Assembly: GCA_002254845.1 (NCBI GenBank)
Contig: NKPT01000007.1
Location: 24,011-88,010 of the forward strand
DNA: 64,000 bases
Direction of reading: 5' to 3'
Origin: Chloracidobacterium sp. CP2_5A
Lineage (GTDB): Bacteria > Acidobacteriota > Blastocatellia > Chloracidobacteriales > Chloracidobacteriaceae
Shown here: piece after piece, positions 1 through 10,241 of the stretch
How positions within the stretch are numbered: the stretch's first letter is position 1
How the letters are laid out: the number at the start of each line of letters is the position of its first letter
Notes under the pieces: generated by a model
What the model was told of the DNA's origin: nothing
Databases searched by the model: none
What the model saw: the letters and a program-made list of their open reading frames with translations, nothing else
Program-made: the position numbers and the translations under genes

Positions 1-1965
1 CATCCCAACCAAGGCGACGAGCGCCCCACAGGCAAGCGCGCCAAGCGAAACCTGACACAGCGACCGCCGAAGCGTTGGCTCGTCCGCGACGGGGCGGGAC
101 GCGCCAACCAGAGCAAGCGCCGCCAATAGGGCGATCCAAGGCAGGACGACGAAAAGGTCGGCGCGCTTGATGATGCCGCAGCCAGCGTTCAAGAGACCAA
201 GGTAAGCCACGCTCCACATCGCCAGCGCGTAGGCGCGCTGCGCCCGAGGAACGCCGTTGACCAGCCAGCACAAGCCGCAGTAGGCAGCCGCGACGCCAAA
301 CCCAAGCAGTTGCGCGACGCTCCAGTCCCGCGCGTCCGGCGCGAGCAGCCCCAGCAGGCAACCAAGCAGTCCGCCATCCAGGATGACCCGCGACGGGATG
401 ATGGCCGGATGGTTGGGCAGCCCAAAATCCAGACCAAAATTGGTATCAACTTCCGTGCTGTACCCCTGCCCAAAGCGGACGCCGAGCGTTTCCACGCCGA
501 GGCGCGTCGCGCACAGCGCCGTCGGCAACGCCAAGATCAGAAAGGGTTGGGCCGGCGACAGGCGGGCGAGCGCGCCGACGGCGGCGAGGAGCGTCGTCGT
601 CGCCAAGGCAAGCGGAAACCAGGTTAGCTGCTCGCGAAGATGCCAGGCGCTCCACCCCAACAGCAGTCCGAGCGCCAGCCAACGGGCGACCGCTTCGATC
701 AGCGGCATCCGAGCCGATTCAAGCGGAAAACAGGCGCTCTGCATCATGGCCGCGAGGGCCCACAAGCCAAGCGCGCCGGCGACGACCTGCGCCAATCCTT
801 CAAAAAGCCGCGACAGCGGCAGCGGCGAAGGAAGGAGCGGCGACAACTTCCGCGTCGCCTCCCAGCGACTCGCCGCCCGCTGCCCGGCAGTCGCCATCCA
901 TAGCCAGCCGACCCAGCCAAGCGCCTGGAAGGACGGCGCCAGCGCTAGCGCGGCGAGCCAGCGCCCGTAACTGATGGTCATTGCCGCTAATCCGCCGACT
1001 GATAAAGCCCAAACCGCCGCTGGCGCGCCGCCAAGTCGCCCCATGACAAGGCACGCCGCGCCGATGACGCCCCCTGCCCACGCCTCGCTCAACAAGGGAG
1101 ACGCCACCGCGCACCCGGCAATAACGAAGCCTGCCCACCGTCGTCCGGGCGTGGCCAGGACCTGCCCCGGATGCCGCGCCGACCAGGCCGCAAGCCCCGC
1201 GGCGGCGGCCGACGCCAGCGTTGCGGCAACGCCCGGCGTGGCCACGTCCAGCCCGAGCCACCATACGGCAAGCAGCAGGGCCGGCGCGGGCAGGTAGGCT
1301 AAAATTCGGTTGGCGACCCAAGCCGCCAACAGCCAATAGGTTGCGCCGCAGGCCAGGGCGTAAGCCCACCCGCCGCCCGCCGGCAGCCGGCCGTGATAGA
1401 CGCCGGCCCAAAAATTGAGCGGAAGCAGCAGCGCGCCAATCCACAGCCCGCCCTGGGCCGCGAGGTCTTCCGGTCGGCGATGCGCGCCGCGGACGCCCAA
1501 TCCCAGCACTCCCGCCGTTACCCCGGCGAGCATCGCCAGCTGAAGAGCCGGGCGCTCCAAAATGGCCTCCCGAAAGTAAATCGCCGCGCCGACAACCATC
1601 AGCAGGCTGCCGCCATAAATCAGAGCCACGAGCAGCCAGGGGGTGACAGCGCCGCCCGAGGCGGGCGGCGCGGCGGATGAATTAACCAGCAATGACGGCG
1701 GCGGCTTGACCAGGGCATCGGCCGGCGACGAGGCTCGTATCGGCGGAGCGCCGGGCGTTGCCGCCGGCAACAGCTGCGCGAGGATGGCTCTGCGCTCGCC
1801 CTCCAGCGCGGCCAAGCGCGCGAAAGCCGCCGGCTCGTGGCGCAGTCCGCAGCGGATGCAGTGCTTCCAACTCAGCGCCAATCCCGCTCCGCAGTTTGGA
1901 CACGGGATGGTTCTAGGGTCGGCGCTCGGCGCAGCGCCCCCTGGAGGAGACGTTCCATCCGACAT
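1..1965 (-). CDS. Polytopic membrane protein with N-terminal zinc ribbon (partial, runs off left edge)
   Basis: The minus strand is open from an ATG at 1965 down to base 1 (655 codons, no stop), so the C terminus lies outside the window. Residues about 22-39 carry CPNC...CIRC, a four-cysteine zinc ribbon. A Pro/Ala-rich linker follows, and from about residue 105 come many hydrophobic segments, probably more than a dozen membrane helices, separated by short Arg-rich loops. This looks like large uncharacterised bacterial membrane proteins with a zinc-ribbon head. I do not recognise a catalytic motif or a transporter signature. It is divergent from hisZ across a 215-bp gap. Codon use fits a real gene, and the plus-strand frames overlapping it are shadows. 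The function is unknown. Confidence 0.75.
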   Translation of the reverse strand, partial: MSDGTSPPGGAAPSADPRTIPCPNCGAGLALSWKHCIRCGLRHEPAAFARLAALEGERRAILAQLLPAATPGAPPIRASSPADALVKPPPSLLVNSSAAPPASGGAVTPWLLVALIYGGSLLMVVGAAIYFREAILERPALQLAMLAGVTAGVLGLGVRGAHRRPEDLAAQGGLWIGALLLPLNFWAGVYHGRLPAGGGWAYALACGATYWLLAAWVANRILAYLPAPALLLAVWWLGLDVATPGVAATLASAAAAGLAAWSARHPGQVLATPGRRWAGFVIAGCAVASPLLSEAWAGGVIGAACLVMGRLGGAPAAVWALSVGGLAAMTISYGRWLAALALAPSFQALGWVGWLWMATAGQRAASRWEATRKLSPLLPSPLPLSRLFEGLAQVVAGALGLWALAAMMQSACFPLESARMPLIEAVARWLALGLLLGWSAWHLREQLTWFPLALATTTLLAAVGALARLSPAQPFLILALPTALCATRLGVETLGVRFGQGYSTEVDTNFGLDFGLPNHPAIIPSRVILDGGLLGCLLGLLAPDARDWSVAQLLGFGVAAAYCGLCWLVNGVPRAQRAYALAMWSVAYLGLLNAGCGIIKRADLFVVLPWIALLAALALVGASRPVADEPTLRRSLCQVSLGALACGALVALVGM

Positions 1966-2180
1966 TGGCCTCTCTCCCGTCTCGCCGCCAACCTGCGCCG
2001 CCGCCGTCGACCGTCCCCGCGAATATCGCCAAATTCCGGTCTTCGGGAGCGCGACCCGCCCTCAAGCTACGGGCGCTATAGGTCAGGCGGTCGCGAAACG
2101 ACTTTTTGCATTTACCGTCTCATCTGAAGTACAAGCGCGCTACTTCGAGCTTGCGATGCAGCAAGCGCCCGCACTATGCC

Positions 2181-3293
2181 ATGACGGATACCTTGTTCAA
2201 ACTTCCCGCCGGCGTCACGTATGCCCTTGGACCAGAGGTGCGGCGGCGGCGAGCCATTGAGCGAATTGTCTTCGAGACGTTTCAGGGCTGGTCGTACGAG
2301 GAAATTTTGCTGCCCGTCTATGACGCCTACGCGCTGTTCAGGCACAGCGCCGGACCCAGTCAGGCCGGGGCGACCTACTGCTTTACGGATGTCGAGGGCG
2401 AGCTGCTGGCCCTGCGCCCGGATTTGACGTCGCTCGTGGCGCGCGCCGTCGCCACGCGCTGCCAGGATTGGCCGCGCCCCATTCGGCTGTGTTACGTCGG
2501 CGAAGTCTTTCGCAACGCGCAAGCCGCGCGTCGCGCGACCGACGCCGTCTGGCAGCTTGGCGCGGAGCTGTTCGGCAGCGATCGGCTAGAAGCCGATGTG
2601 GAAATTCTACTGGTCGCGCTTGAGGCGCTCGAGCGCTTGGGGCTGGCGTCGGCGCAGGTCTCGCTTGGCCACGCCGGTCTGCTCGCTGGCGTCGCGGAAG
2701 AGCTGGCGCTTGACGCCGCGAAAAGCGACGAGCTGCGCGACATCGTTGACCGGCGACAGACCAGGGCGCTGGAGGCGTGGCTGCGCGACCAGCGAGCGCC
2801 TGGGTTCTGGCGCGACGTGCTGACCGCTCACGGACAGGGCGCGGCGCTCCGTCAAATCCGGGCGCGGGCGACCAACCCCCAAATCCTTATGGCGCTGGAC
2901 GATCTGGAGCAGGTGCTCGATGTGGCGGCGGCGCTCGGCATTGCCGATCGGCTGACGTTCGATGCCAGTCATGTGAGCCGACTGGGCTACTACACGGGGA
3001 TGACGTTCCGCATCTATGCGCCCGGCAGCGGCGTCGCCCTGGGCAGCGGCGGCCGCTACGACGCGCTCGCGCGCTTGTTTGGCACGGCGGAACCTGCCGT
3101 CGGCTTTCAGCTTTCCCTTGAAGGCCTCGCCCGCGTGACCGACAGCCTCGCGCCCCCCGCCCCGTCGGCTACCCGGCTGGAAGCCGAAGGCGACGACCTG
3201 ACCGCCGCCTTTCGGCAGGCGCGCGATGCGCGCCGCGCCGGCGAAAGCGTCGAAATTCGCACTTCGCGGCACTCCTTCCCGCCCAACCGGTAA
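2181..3293 (+). CDS. hisZ: ATP phosphoribosyltransferase regulatory subunit HisZ
   Basis: This is a class II aminoacyl-tRNA-synthetase-like protein of 370 residues that acts with the short form of HisG in the first step of histidine biosynthesis. Visible signs are the N-terminal LPAGVTYALGPEVRRRR segment, the motif-2 region RLCYVGEVFRNAQ, and the GYYTGMTFRIYAPGSG and GSGGRYDAL segments typical of HisZ/HisS. It lacks the C-terminal anticodon-binding domain of HisS, which favours HisZ. The ATG at 2181 was chosen because the family similarity begins right after it; the open frame extends back to a TTG at 2106 without similarity. HisG is not in the window. The C-terminal 30 residues are Arg-rich and poorly conserved-looking. 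Confidence 0.88.
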   Translation: MTDTLFKLPAGVTYALGPEVRRRRAIERIVFETFQGWSYEEILLPVYDAYALFRHSAGPSQAGATYCFTDVEGELLALRPDLTSLVARAVATRCQDWPRPIRLCYVGEVFRNAQAARRATDAVWQLGAELFGSDRLEADVEILLVALEALERLGLASAQVSLGHAGLLAGVAEELALDAAKSDELRDIVDRRQTRALEAWLRDQRAPGFWRDVLTAHGQGAALRQIRARATNPQILMALDDLEQVLDVAAALGIADRLTFDASHVSRLGYYTGMTFRIYAPGSGVALGSGGRYDALARLFGTAEPAVGFQLSLEGLARVTDSLAPPAPSATRLEAEGDDLTAAFRQARDARRAGESVEIRTSRHSFPPNR

Positions 3294-3294
3294 T

Positions 3295-3332
3295 TTTTTT
3301 CCCTTTTCCTTACTTACTTTTACGGGAAAAAA
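3295..3332. terminator. A/T-rich inverted repeat after hisZ
   Basis: TTTTTTCCC (3295-3303) and GGGAAAAAA (3324-3332) form a perfect 9-bp inverted repeat with a 20-base loop immediately after the hisZ stop. The arms are T- and A-rich, so it could end transcription weakly on either strand. There is no separate U-tract beyond the stem, so this is only a candidate. Confidence 0.35.
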
Positions 3333-3345
3333 GCGGCGTCTTTCT

Positions 3346-3358
3346 AACGCATTGCGTT
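3346..3358. promoter_or_regulatory. Palindrome upstream of phaR (candidate operator)
   Basis: AACGCA-T-TGCGTT is a perfect 6+1+6 inverted repeat ending 9 bases upstream of a good promoter -35 box for phaR. PhaR proteins of other bacteria autoregulate by binding GC-containing short palindromes (established knowledge), so this could be a PhaR operator. The assignment is inference from position only. Confidence 0.35.
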
Positions 3359-3367
3359 ATTTTTCGC

Positions 3368-3397
3368 TTGACCTTTTTTGACGCGCCGCGTTATCAT
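3368..3397 (+). promoter_or_regulatory. Sigma-70-type promoter of phaR
   Basis: TTGACC (3368-3373) and TATCAT (3392-3397) are separated by 18 bases and lie 62 bases upstream of the phaR ATG. This is among the best housekeeping-type promoter matches I found in the window. Confidence 0.55.
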
Positions 3398-3459
3398 CCT
3401 TCCAGCGTTGGCTTTTCGATACTTTTCAACCTCCGACGCTAAAGGATGGACGCAGCGAT

Positions 3460-4101
3460 ATGGCACGCACGATCAAACGATACGCCAACCGCAAACTCTA
3501 CGATGTCGCCGCCCGGCGCTATGTGAAGCTGGACGAGCTGGCTGATTTCATCCAGGCCGGCGAGGAAGTCCAGGTGATCGACAAGGAAACCGGCGCAGAC
3601 ATCACGGAAGCGACTCTTTCCAAGATTGCCGCGGCCACGGTTCGCCAGCCGACCGAGCCGATCTCGCGCAACGCGCTGGTTTCATTCATCCGGCAGCCGA
3701 GCGATTTGTTTTTTGGCTATATGCGGCGGACGGTCTCGGCCGGGTTGGATACCGTACAGCAGATTGATCGCCAGTTTGAGCGCTTGGGGTCAATGTTGCG
3801 GGAGGCGCTGCGCCCCGGCGCGAAGGACGCCGCGAGCGCGGATGAGCTGGCGCCGGCGCTGCGGGCCGTTATTGAAGCTTTTGTCGCCCAGTGCGTAACG
3901 GAACAACTGACCGAGCATGGCGTCCCGTCGGCGACGGAGTTCGCCCGCCTCCAACGGCGCGTAACCGAGCTGGAGAAAAAGCTTGGGAAGCTCCCCAACG
4001 CCACGACAGAGGCGAGCGCTTCATCGGTTGAAACAAGCTCTATGACGACCAACGGCGCCGGGATCGCCACCCGCAAGCGGGCGCGCGCCGCGCGGTCGTG
4101 A
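3460..4101 (+). CDS. phaR: Polyhydroxyalkanoate synthesis regulator PhaR
   Basis: This is a DNA- and PHA-binding repressor (213 residues) that controls phasin genes. The N-terminal 60 residues are a textbook PHA accumulation regulator domain: IKRYANRKLYD, then a KLDELADFIQAGEEVQVID stretch and a GADITEATLSKI helix. A second segment around residues 65-110 (RNALVSFIRQPSDLFFGYMRR) matches the PHB-binding region. The tail is Ala/Thr/Arg-rich. The phasin gene lies 83 bp downstream, as expected for the regulator and its main target. A promoter and a palindrome lie upstream. No PHA synthase or depolymerase is in the window. Confidence 0.9.
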   Translation: MARTIKRYANRKLYDVAARRYVKLDELADFIQAGEEVQVIDKETGADITEATLSKIAAATVRQPTEPISRNALVSFIRQPSDLFFGYMRRTVSAGLDTVQQIDRQFERLGSMLREALRPGAKDAASADELAPALRAVIEAFVAQCVTEQLTEHGVPSATEFARLQRRVTELEKKLGKLPNATTEASASSVETSSMTTNGAGIATRKRARAARS

Positions 4102-4117
4102 GGCCGGGGCGCAACCT

Positions 4118-4150
4118 GACCTCTTCATTCTGACGACCTCTTCATTCTGA
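4118..4150. repeat. 17-bp tandem duplication between phaR and phasin
   Basis: GACCTCTTCATTCTGA occurs at 4118-4133 and again at 4135-4150, a period of 17. It fills the centre of the 83-bp gap upstream of the phasin gene and belongs to a recurring class of short boundary duplications in this window. Confidence 0.9.
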
Positions 4151-4184
4151 ACGGATACTTTTTGCAACAAGGAGTGCACTCATC

Positions 4185-4814
4185 ATGGCAACCACGAAAA
4201 CCGCCAAGAAAACCGCCCGCAAGCCCGCCCCGACCGCGACGCCGAAGACTCGCTCCAAGGCCGCGCACCGGTTGGCCGCGCAACCAACGCCTCGCCTGCC
4301 GCTTGAAGTTGTCACGGAAGCGGCCGTCAAGGGCGTCAAGTTTGGCATCGGCACGACGCTCGTCGCGCGCGACAATGTGAAGAAGTTTTTTAACGATGCC
4401 GTGGCGCGCGGCAACGAAGTCGAGCTGACGACTCCGACGCTGCCCCTGCCGACGCTGCCGAGCTTCAGCCTGCCCACGACCAAGGACATCGAGCGCCAAG
4501 TCAGCAAGCTGAGCGAAGGGCCGCTGGCCCAGGCCAAGCAAATCGCCGAGCGGCTCCAGAAGTTTTTCGAAAGCCTGCTGCGTCAAATCGTCGAAGCGAC
4601 CGCCTCCAAGTCGAAAAAAGCCGCGCTTGACAAGGAAGCGCTGCGCGAGGAAGTCCTCAACGTTGTCGCCTCGCTTGACTTAGCCAACGGCTCGGACATC
4701 AAGCGAATTCTCAGCCAAGTTGAAAGGATGTCGCGCAAGCTCGACAAGGAAGCCAAGGCGACCGCCCGGCGGAAGGTCGAGCCGGCAAGCGAGCCGGCCG
4801 CCGCGACAGCTTGA
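4185..4814 (+). CDS. Phasin / polyhydroxyalkanoate granule-associated protein
   Basis: This is a 209-residue granule-surface protein. The first 30 residues are Lys/Ala/Thr-rich and strongly basic, like the DNA- or nucleoid-contacting regions of PhaF/PhaM-type phasins. The middle (about 35-130) is an amphipathic helix pattern with KFGIGTTLVARDNVKKFFNDAVARG and a Pro-rich segment LTTPTLPLPTLPSFSLP. The C-terminal half is predicted coiled coil with many Lys/Glu pairs. Adjacency to phaR supports the call. Its role would be to coat PHA granules and perhaps tether them to DNA. The basic region could be at either terminus in this family; here it is N-terminal. Confidence 0.75.
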   Translation: MATTKTAKKTARKPAPTATPKTRSKAAHRLAAQPTPRLPLEVVTEAAVKGVKFGIGTTLVARDNVKKFFNDAVARGNEVELTTPTLPLPTLPSFSLPTTKDIERQVSKLSEGPLAQAKQIAERLQKFFESLLRQIVEATASKSKKAALDKEALREEVLNVVASLDLANGSDIKRILSQVERMSRKLDKEAKATARRKVEPASEPAAATA

Positions 4815-4858
4815 GGCGTCGCCAAGACCGCAACTTCCCGTTCCGCCTTCCCTCTTCC

Positions 4859-4886
4859 GACGCGCTCCAGGCGGGCGCGTCTTTTT
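4859..4886 (+). terminator. Rho-independent terminator after phasin gene
   Basis: GACGCGC (4859-4865), a 9-base loop, GCGCGTC (4875-4881) and TTTTT (4882-4886) form a perfect 7-bp G+C-rich stem followed by a T-run, 45 bp after the phasin stop. Confidence 0.8.
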
Positions 4887-4891
4887 CGCGC

Positions 4892-4932
4892 CTAAAAGCG
4901 AGCCCATCTAAAAGCGAGCCCATCTAAAAGCG
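4892..4932. repeat. 16-bp tandem repeat (2.6 copies)
   Basis: CTAAAAGCGAGCCCAT is repeated exactly at 4892-4907 and 4908-4923, with a partial third copy CTAAAAGCG at 4924-4932. It lies between the phasin terminator and the convergent ahcY gene. No coding function is seen. Confidence 0.9.
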
Positions 4933-5062
4933 GGCGCGCCCAGCGAGTCAGCCCGCGCGGCGGGCCGCGACAGGCCCTCCCAGCCCGTGGCGAGCGGGGA
5001 GACGGCGGCGCGGCCAGCAAGGCAAAATCTTGTCCGAGAGGGCGCTAGCCGAGGAGCGGGCC

Positions 5063-6358
<1,296 letters not shown>

Positions 6359-6414
6359 TTACGGATTAAGTTGATAAAACAAGCCCGCGCCCTGAGGCGA
6401 CACGGCGCCCGAGG

Positions 6415-7563
<1,149 letters not shown>

Positions 7564-7912
7564 AGCGTATCCTCCACGAAACGCGGGGGTTTTGGATGCG
7601 CGTGGCGCAGTCCGCCCCAGAGCTGGCGAAAGACTTGCGCGGATGAATGCAACCAGAAACCATGGTGAGAGTTGGACTGAGCTAAATTCAAAGTTGGCCA
7701 CCGTACCATGCGAGACAAAAAATGCCAACCCGTCGCCTGCGGCGCGGCGGCGGCGCTCGATGGCTTCCGCCTTACGCCGGAGGGTCAGGTGAAATCACCG
7801 CGTTTTTGCGGGGATTGACCGTCGCCGCGCTCCCGCCTGTCCGTTCCGGCGCGGACTGGTTTATGCTGGGCCAGCAAGCGCGTTGATCCAAACCGCCTGA
7901 GACGTCATCTCT
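7564..7912. other. Divergent intergenic region metK / recJ
   Basis: This is 349 bp without a convincing gene. It holds the metK ribosome site (CCTCC on the plus strand, 7571-7575) and must contain promoters for both divergent genes. I looked for SAM- or SAH-binding riboswitch cores upstream of metK and recognise none. No clear hairpin-plus-T-run or strong -10/-35 pair was found. Confidence 0.6.
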
Positions 7913-9667
7913 ATGTCAAACGATAGGGGCCGATCCCTCAGTGGCGCAGTCTGGAAGCCGGCCGCGCCGCCGGCGGCGGAAGTTCAAAAGCTCGCCGCCG
8001 CGCTGGGCGTTCACCCGCTTGTCGCAGCCTGCCTGATCAATCGCGGCGTCACGTCGGCGGAGCAGGCAACGGCTTTTTTGTCGCCTGACCTAGCGCATGT
8101 TCCAGACCCAAAGCCCATGCGGAATCTGGACGAGGCGCTGCGCGTCATTGGCGGCACCCTGGCTCGGCGCGAGCGCATTCGCATCGTGGGCGACTACGAC
8201 TGCGACGGCACGACCGGACTGGTCACCCTGCGGAACGCGCTGCGGCTGGCGGGATCAGAAATCGACGACCTTGTGTCGTATTACGTCCCCGACCGCGAGC
8301 GAGAGGGTTATGGACTCAACCCCGGCATCATTGAGCGGGCGGCGGAAGATGGAATTCAGACGCTGATCTCGGTGGACATCGGCATCACGGCGCACCGGGA
8401 GTGGAGCCTGGCGCGGGCGCGGGGCGTCACCGGGGTGTGCATTGACCACCACACGGCGCTGGGCAGCCAGGTTCCGGCGGACGCCATCGTGGTGTGTCCG
8501 AAGCAAGCGGACGACCCCTACCCGGAAAAAGACCTCGCCGCCTGCGGGCTAGCGTGGCAGATGGCGCGGGCGCTGCTGTCCGACCGCCCCAACGGCGAGC
8601 CGATCCTGCGCTCGCTAACCAAGCTGGTCGCCATTGGCACCTATGCCGACCTCGTGCCGCTTTCAAGCTTGGCGAATCGCGCCATCGTGGCGGAAGGACT
8701 GCGCGGACTCAACGGCGGTTCTAAAAATCACGGACTCGCGGCGCTGCTGGAGGTCGCCGGGCTTGCGCAGCGGGGCGTCAGCGCCGGCGATCTGGGGTTC
8801 CGGCTTGGCCCGCGCATCAATGCCGCGGGGCGCATCGAGGGCACGACCCTTGGCGTCATCGAGCTGTTTGACAGCCGCACCCCGGAGGAAGCGCGCGCCC
8901 GCGCGCAGCGAATTGATAACTGGAACACGGAGCGCCAAGAGGTGCAGCGCCGGCTCGTGAGTCAGCTTGAGGCGCAAATTGCAAGTCAGTCCGGCGACGA
9001 CTGGGTTTATGTTCTGGCCGGCGACCACGCTGAAGGGTGGCATCAGGGCGTGGTTGGCATCGCGGCCTCCAAAGTGGTTGAAACGCGCCACCGGCCCGCG
9101 CTCGTCTGTAGCCTTCGGGATGGCCTGGCGCATGGCTCCGGGCGCAGCATTCCGCAGTTCAACTTGATTGCGGCGCTGCAAGCCGTCGGGGGGGACGGAC
9201 TCCTTCTGCGGTATGGCGGCCATCCGGCCGCGGCCGGCTTTTGCCTGCCCGTCGAGCGGCTGCCTGAGCTGCATGAGCGACTCAACGCCTACGCCCGGCA
9301 GACGCTTACCCCGGATGACTTGACGCGCGCCTACAGCTACGACGGCGAGCTTCCCCTGTCGGCGCTGACCATCCCCGTTGTGGAAAGTCTGGCGCGGCTT
9401 GAGCCCCATGGCATCGGCAATCCCGCCCCGCGCTTTGTCTTGCGCGGACGCATCCTGGAGCAGCGAGTGCTGAAGGACCTGCATCTCAAGCTCGTTTTGA
9501 GCGACGGGACGAGTCGCGTCGAAGTTATCTGGTGGCAACAGCGGGACTACGCCGCCCAGCTTCCCAAAGACGCCGAAGTCGAAGCGCTGGGGCGGCCTGA
9601 CATCAATGCCTGGAATGGCGTCCGCTCAACCCAGTTCATCGCCCTGGACATGCGGCTGGCGCGCTGA
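7913..9667 (+). CDS. recJ: Single-stranded-DNA-specific exonuclease RecJ
   Basis: This 5'-3' single-strand exonuclease acts in recombination and mismatch/excision repair. The 584-residue protein has the DHH-family metal ligands: VGDYDCDGTTG (the DYDADG motif with Cys for Ala), a later Asp in VDIGIT, and CIDHHT. The DHHA1 part shows GSGRSIPQFNL and GGHPAAAGF, followed by the OB-fold C-terminal region ending in WWQQRDYAAQLP. Length matches the family. It is convergent with hpt, with a gap of only 6 bp, so the two messages must overlap or share a terminator region. Confidence 0.95.
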   Translation: MSNDRGRSLSGAVWKPAAPPAAEVQKLAAALGVHPLVAACLINRGVTSAEQATAFLSPDLAHVPDPKPMRNLDEALRVIGGTLARRERIRIVGDYDCDGTTGLVTLRNALRLAGSEIDDLVSYYVPDREREGYGLNPGIIERAAEDGIQTLISVDIGITAHREWSLARARGVTGVCIDHHTALGSQVPADAIVVCPKQADDPYPEKDLAACGLAWQMARALLSDRPNGEPILRSLTKLVAIGTYADLVPLSSLANRAIVAEGLRGLNGGSKNHGLAALLEVAGLAQRGVSAGDLGFRLGPRINAAGRIEGTTLGVIELFDSRTPEEARARAQRIDNWNTERQEVQRRLVSQLEAQIASQSGDDWVYVLAGDHAEGWHQGVVGIAASKVVETRHRPALVCSLRDGLAHGSGRSIPQFNLIAALQAVGGDGLLLRYGGHPAAAGFCLPVERLPELHERLNAYARQTLTPDDLTRAYSYDGELPLSALTIPVVESLARLEPHGIGNPAPRFVLRGRILEQRVLKDLHLKLVLSDGTSRVEVIWWQQRDYAAQLPKDAEVEALGRPDINAWNGVRSTQFIALDMRLAR

Positions 9668-9673
9668 GCCGCC

Positions 9674-10213
9674 CTACAGCGCCGGATTGAGAATCGCCAC
9701 ATAGGGCAGATTGCGATACCGCTCCGCGTAATCGAGGCCGAAGCCGACCACGAATTCATTCGGAATCGTAAAGCCCGCGTAGGCGACTTCCACTTCGCGC
9801 TGTCGCCGCTCCGGCTTGTCGAGCAGAGCCGCGACGCGCACTGACGCCGCGTCGCGCCGCCGGAACATATCAAGCAAGTAGGACAGCGTAAGGCCGGTAT
9901 CCACAATATCCTCGACGATAATGACATCCTTGCCCTTGAGGCTCGCGTCGAGGTCCTTGAGCAAGCGCACTTCGCCCGACGACTTCGTGGACGCGCCGTA
10001 ACTGGACACGGCGATGAAATCAAGCGTCACAGGCAGGTCAATCGCCCGAATCAGGTCGGCGCTGAACGGCACTGCGCCCTTGAGCACCACGACCAGCAGC
10101 GGCGACCGTCCGGCATAGTCCCGCGCAATGCTTGCGCCCAGCTCCCGAATACGCGCCTGGATGCGCTCGGCCTCTAGCAGCGTTGTCAACTGCGGTTGGC
10201 AAAACTCCGACAT
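9674..10213 (-). CDS. hpt: Hypoxanthine phosphoribosyltransferase
   Basis: This purine-salvage enzyme converts hypoxanthine or guanine plus PRPP to IMP or GMP. The 179-residue protein contains VVVLKGAVPFSADLIR, the flexible-loop SSYG segment and the PRPP-binding motif VIIVEDIVDTGLTL near residue 100. The C-terminal FVVGFGLDYAERYRNLPY is typical. It lies 28 bp downstream of the diguanylate cyclase gene on the same strand, so the two may be cotranscribed. Confidence 0.93.
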   Translation of the reverse strand: MSEFCQPQLTTLLEAERIQARIRELGASIARDYAGRSPLLVVVLKGAVPFSADLIRAIDLPVTLDFIAVSSYGASTKSSGEVRLLKDLDASLKGKDVIIVEDIVDTGLTLSYLLDMFRRRDAASVRVAALLDKPERRQREVEVAYAGFTIPNEFVVGFGLDYAERYRNLPYVAILNPAL

Positions 10214-10241
10214 TCCGCTTTCTCTCCATTTTCCACAGCCG

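Noticed and set aside
2181..3293. Histidyl-tRNA synthetase
   Set aside because: The catalytic core is degenerate and there is no C-terminal anticodon-binding domain; the length fits HisZ.
7564..7912. SAM or SAH riboswitch upstream of metK-ahcY
   Set aside because: I found no recognisable SAM-I, SAM-II or SAH core pattern; a covariance search would settle it.
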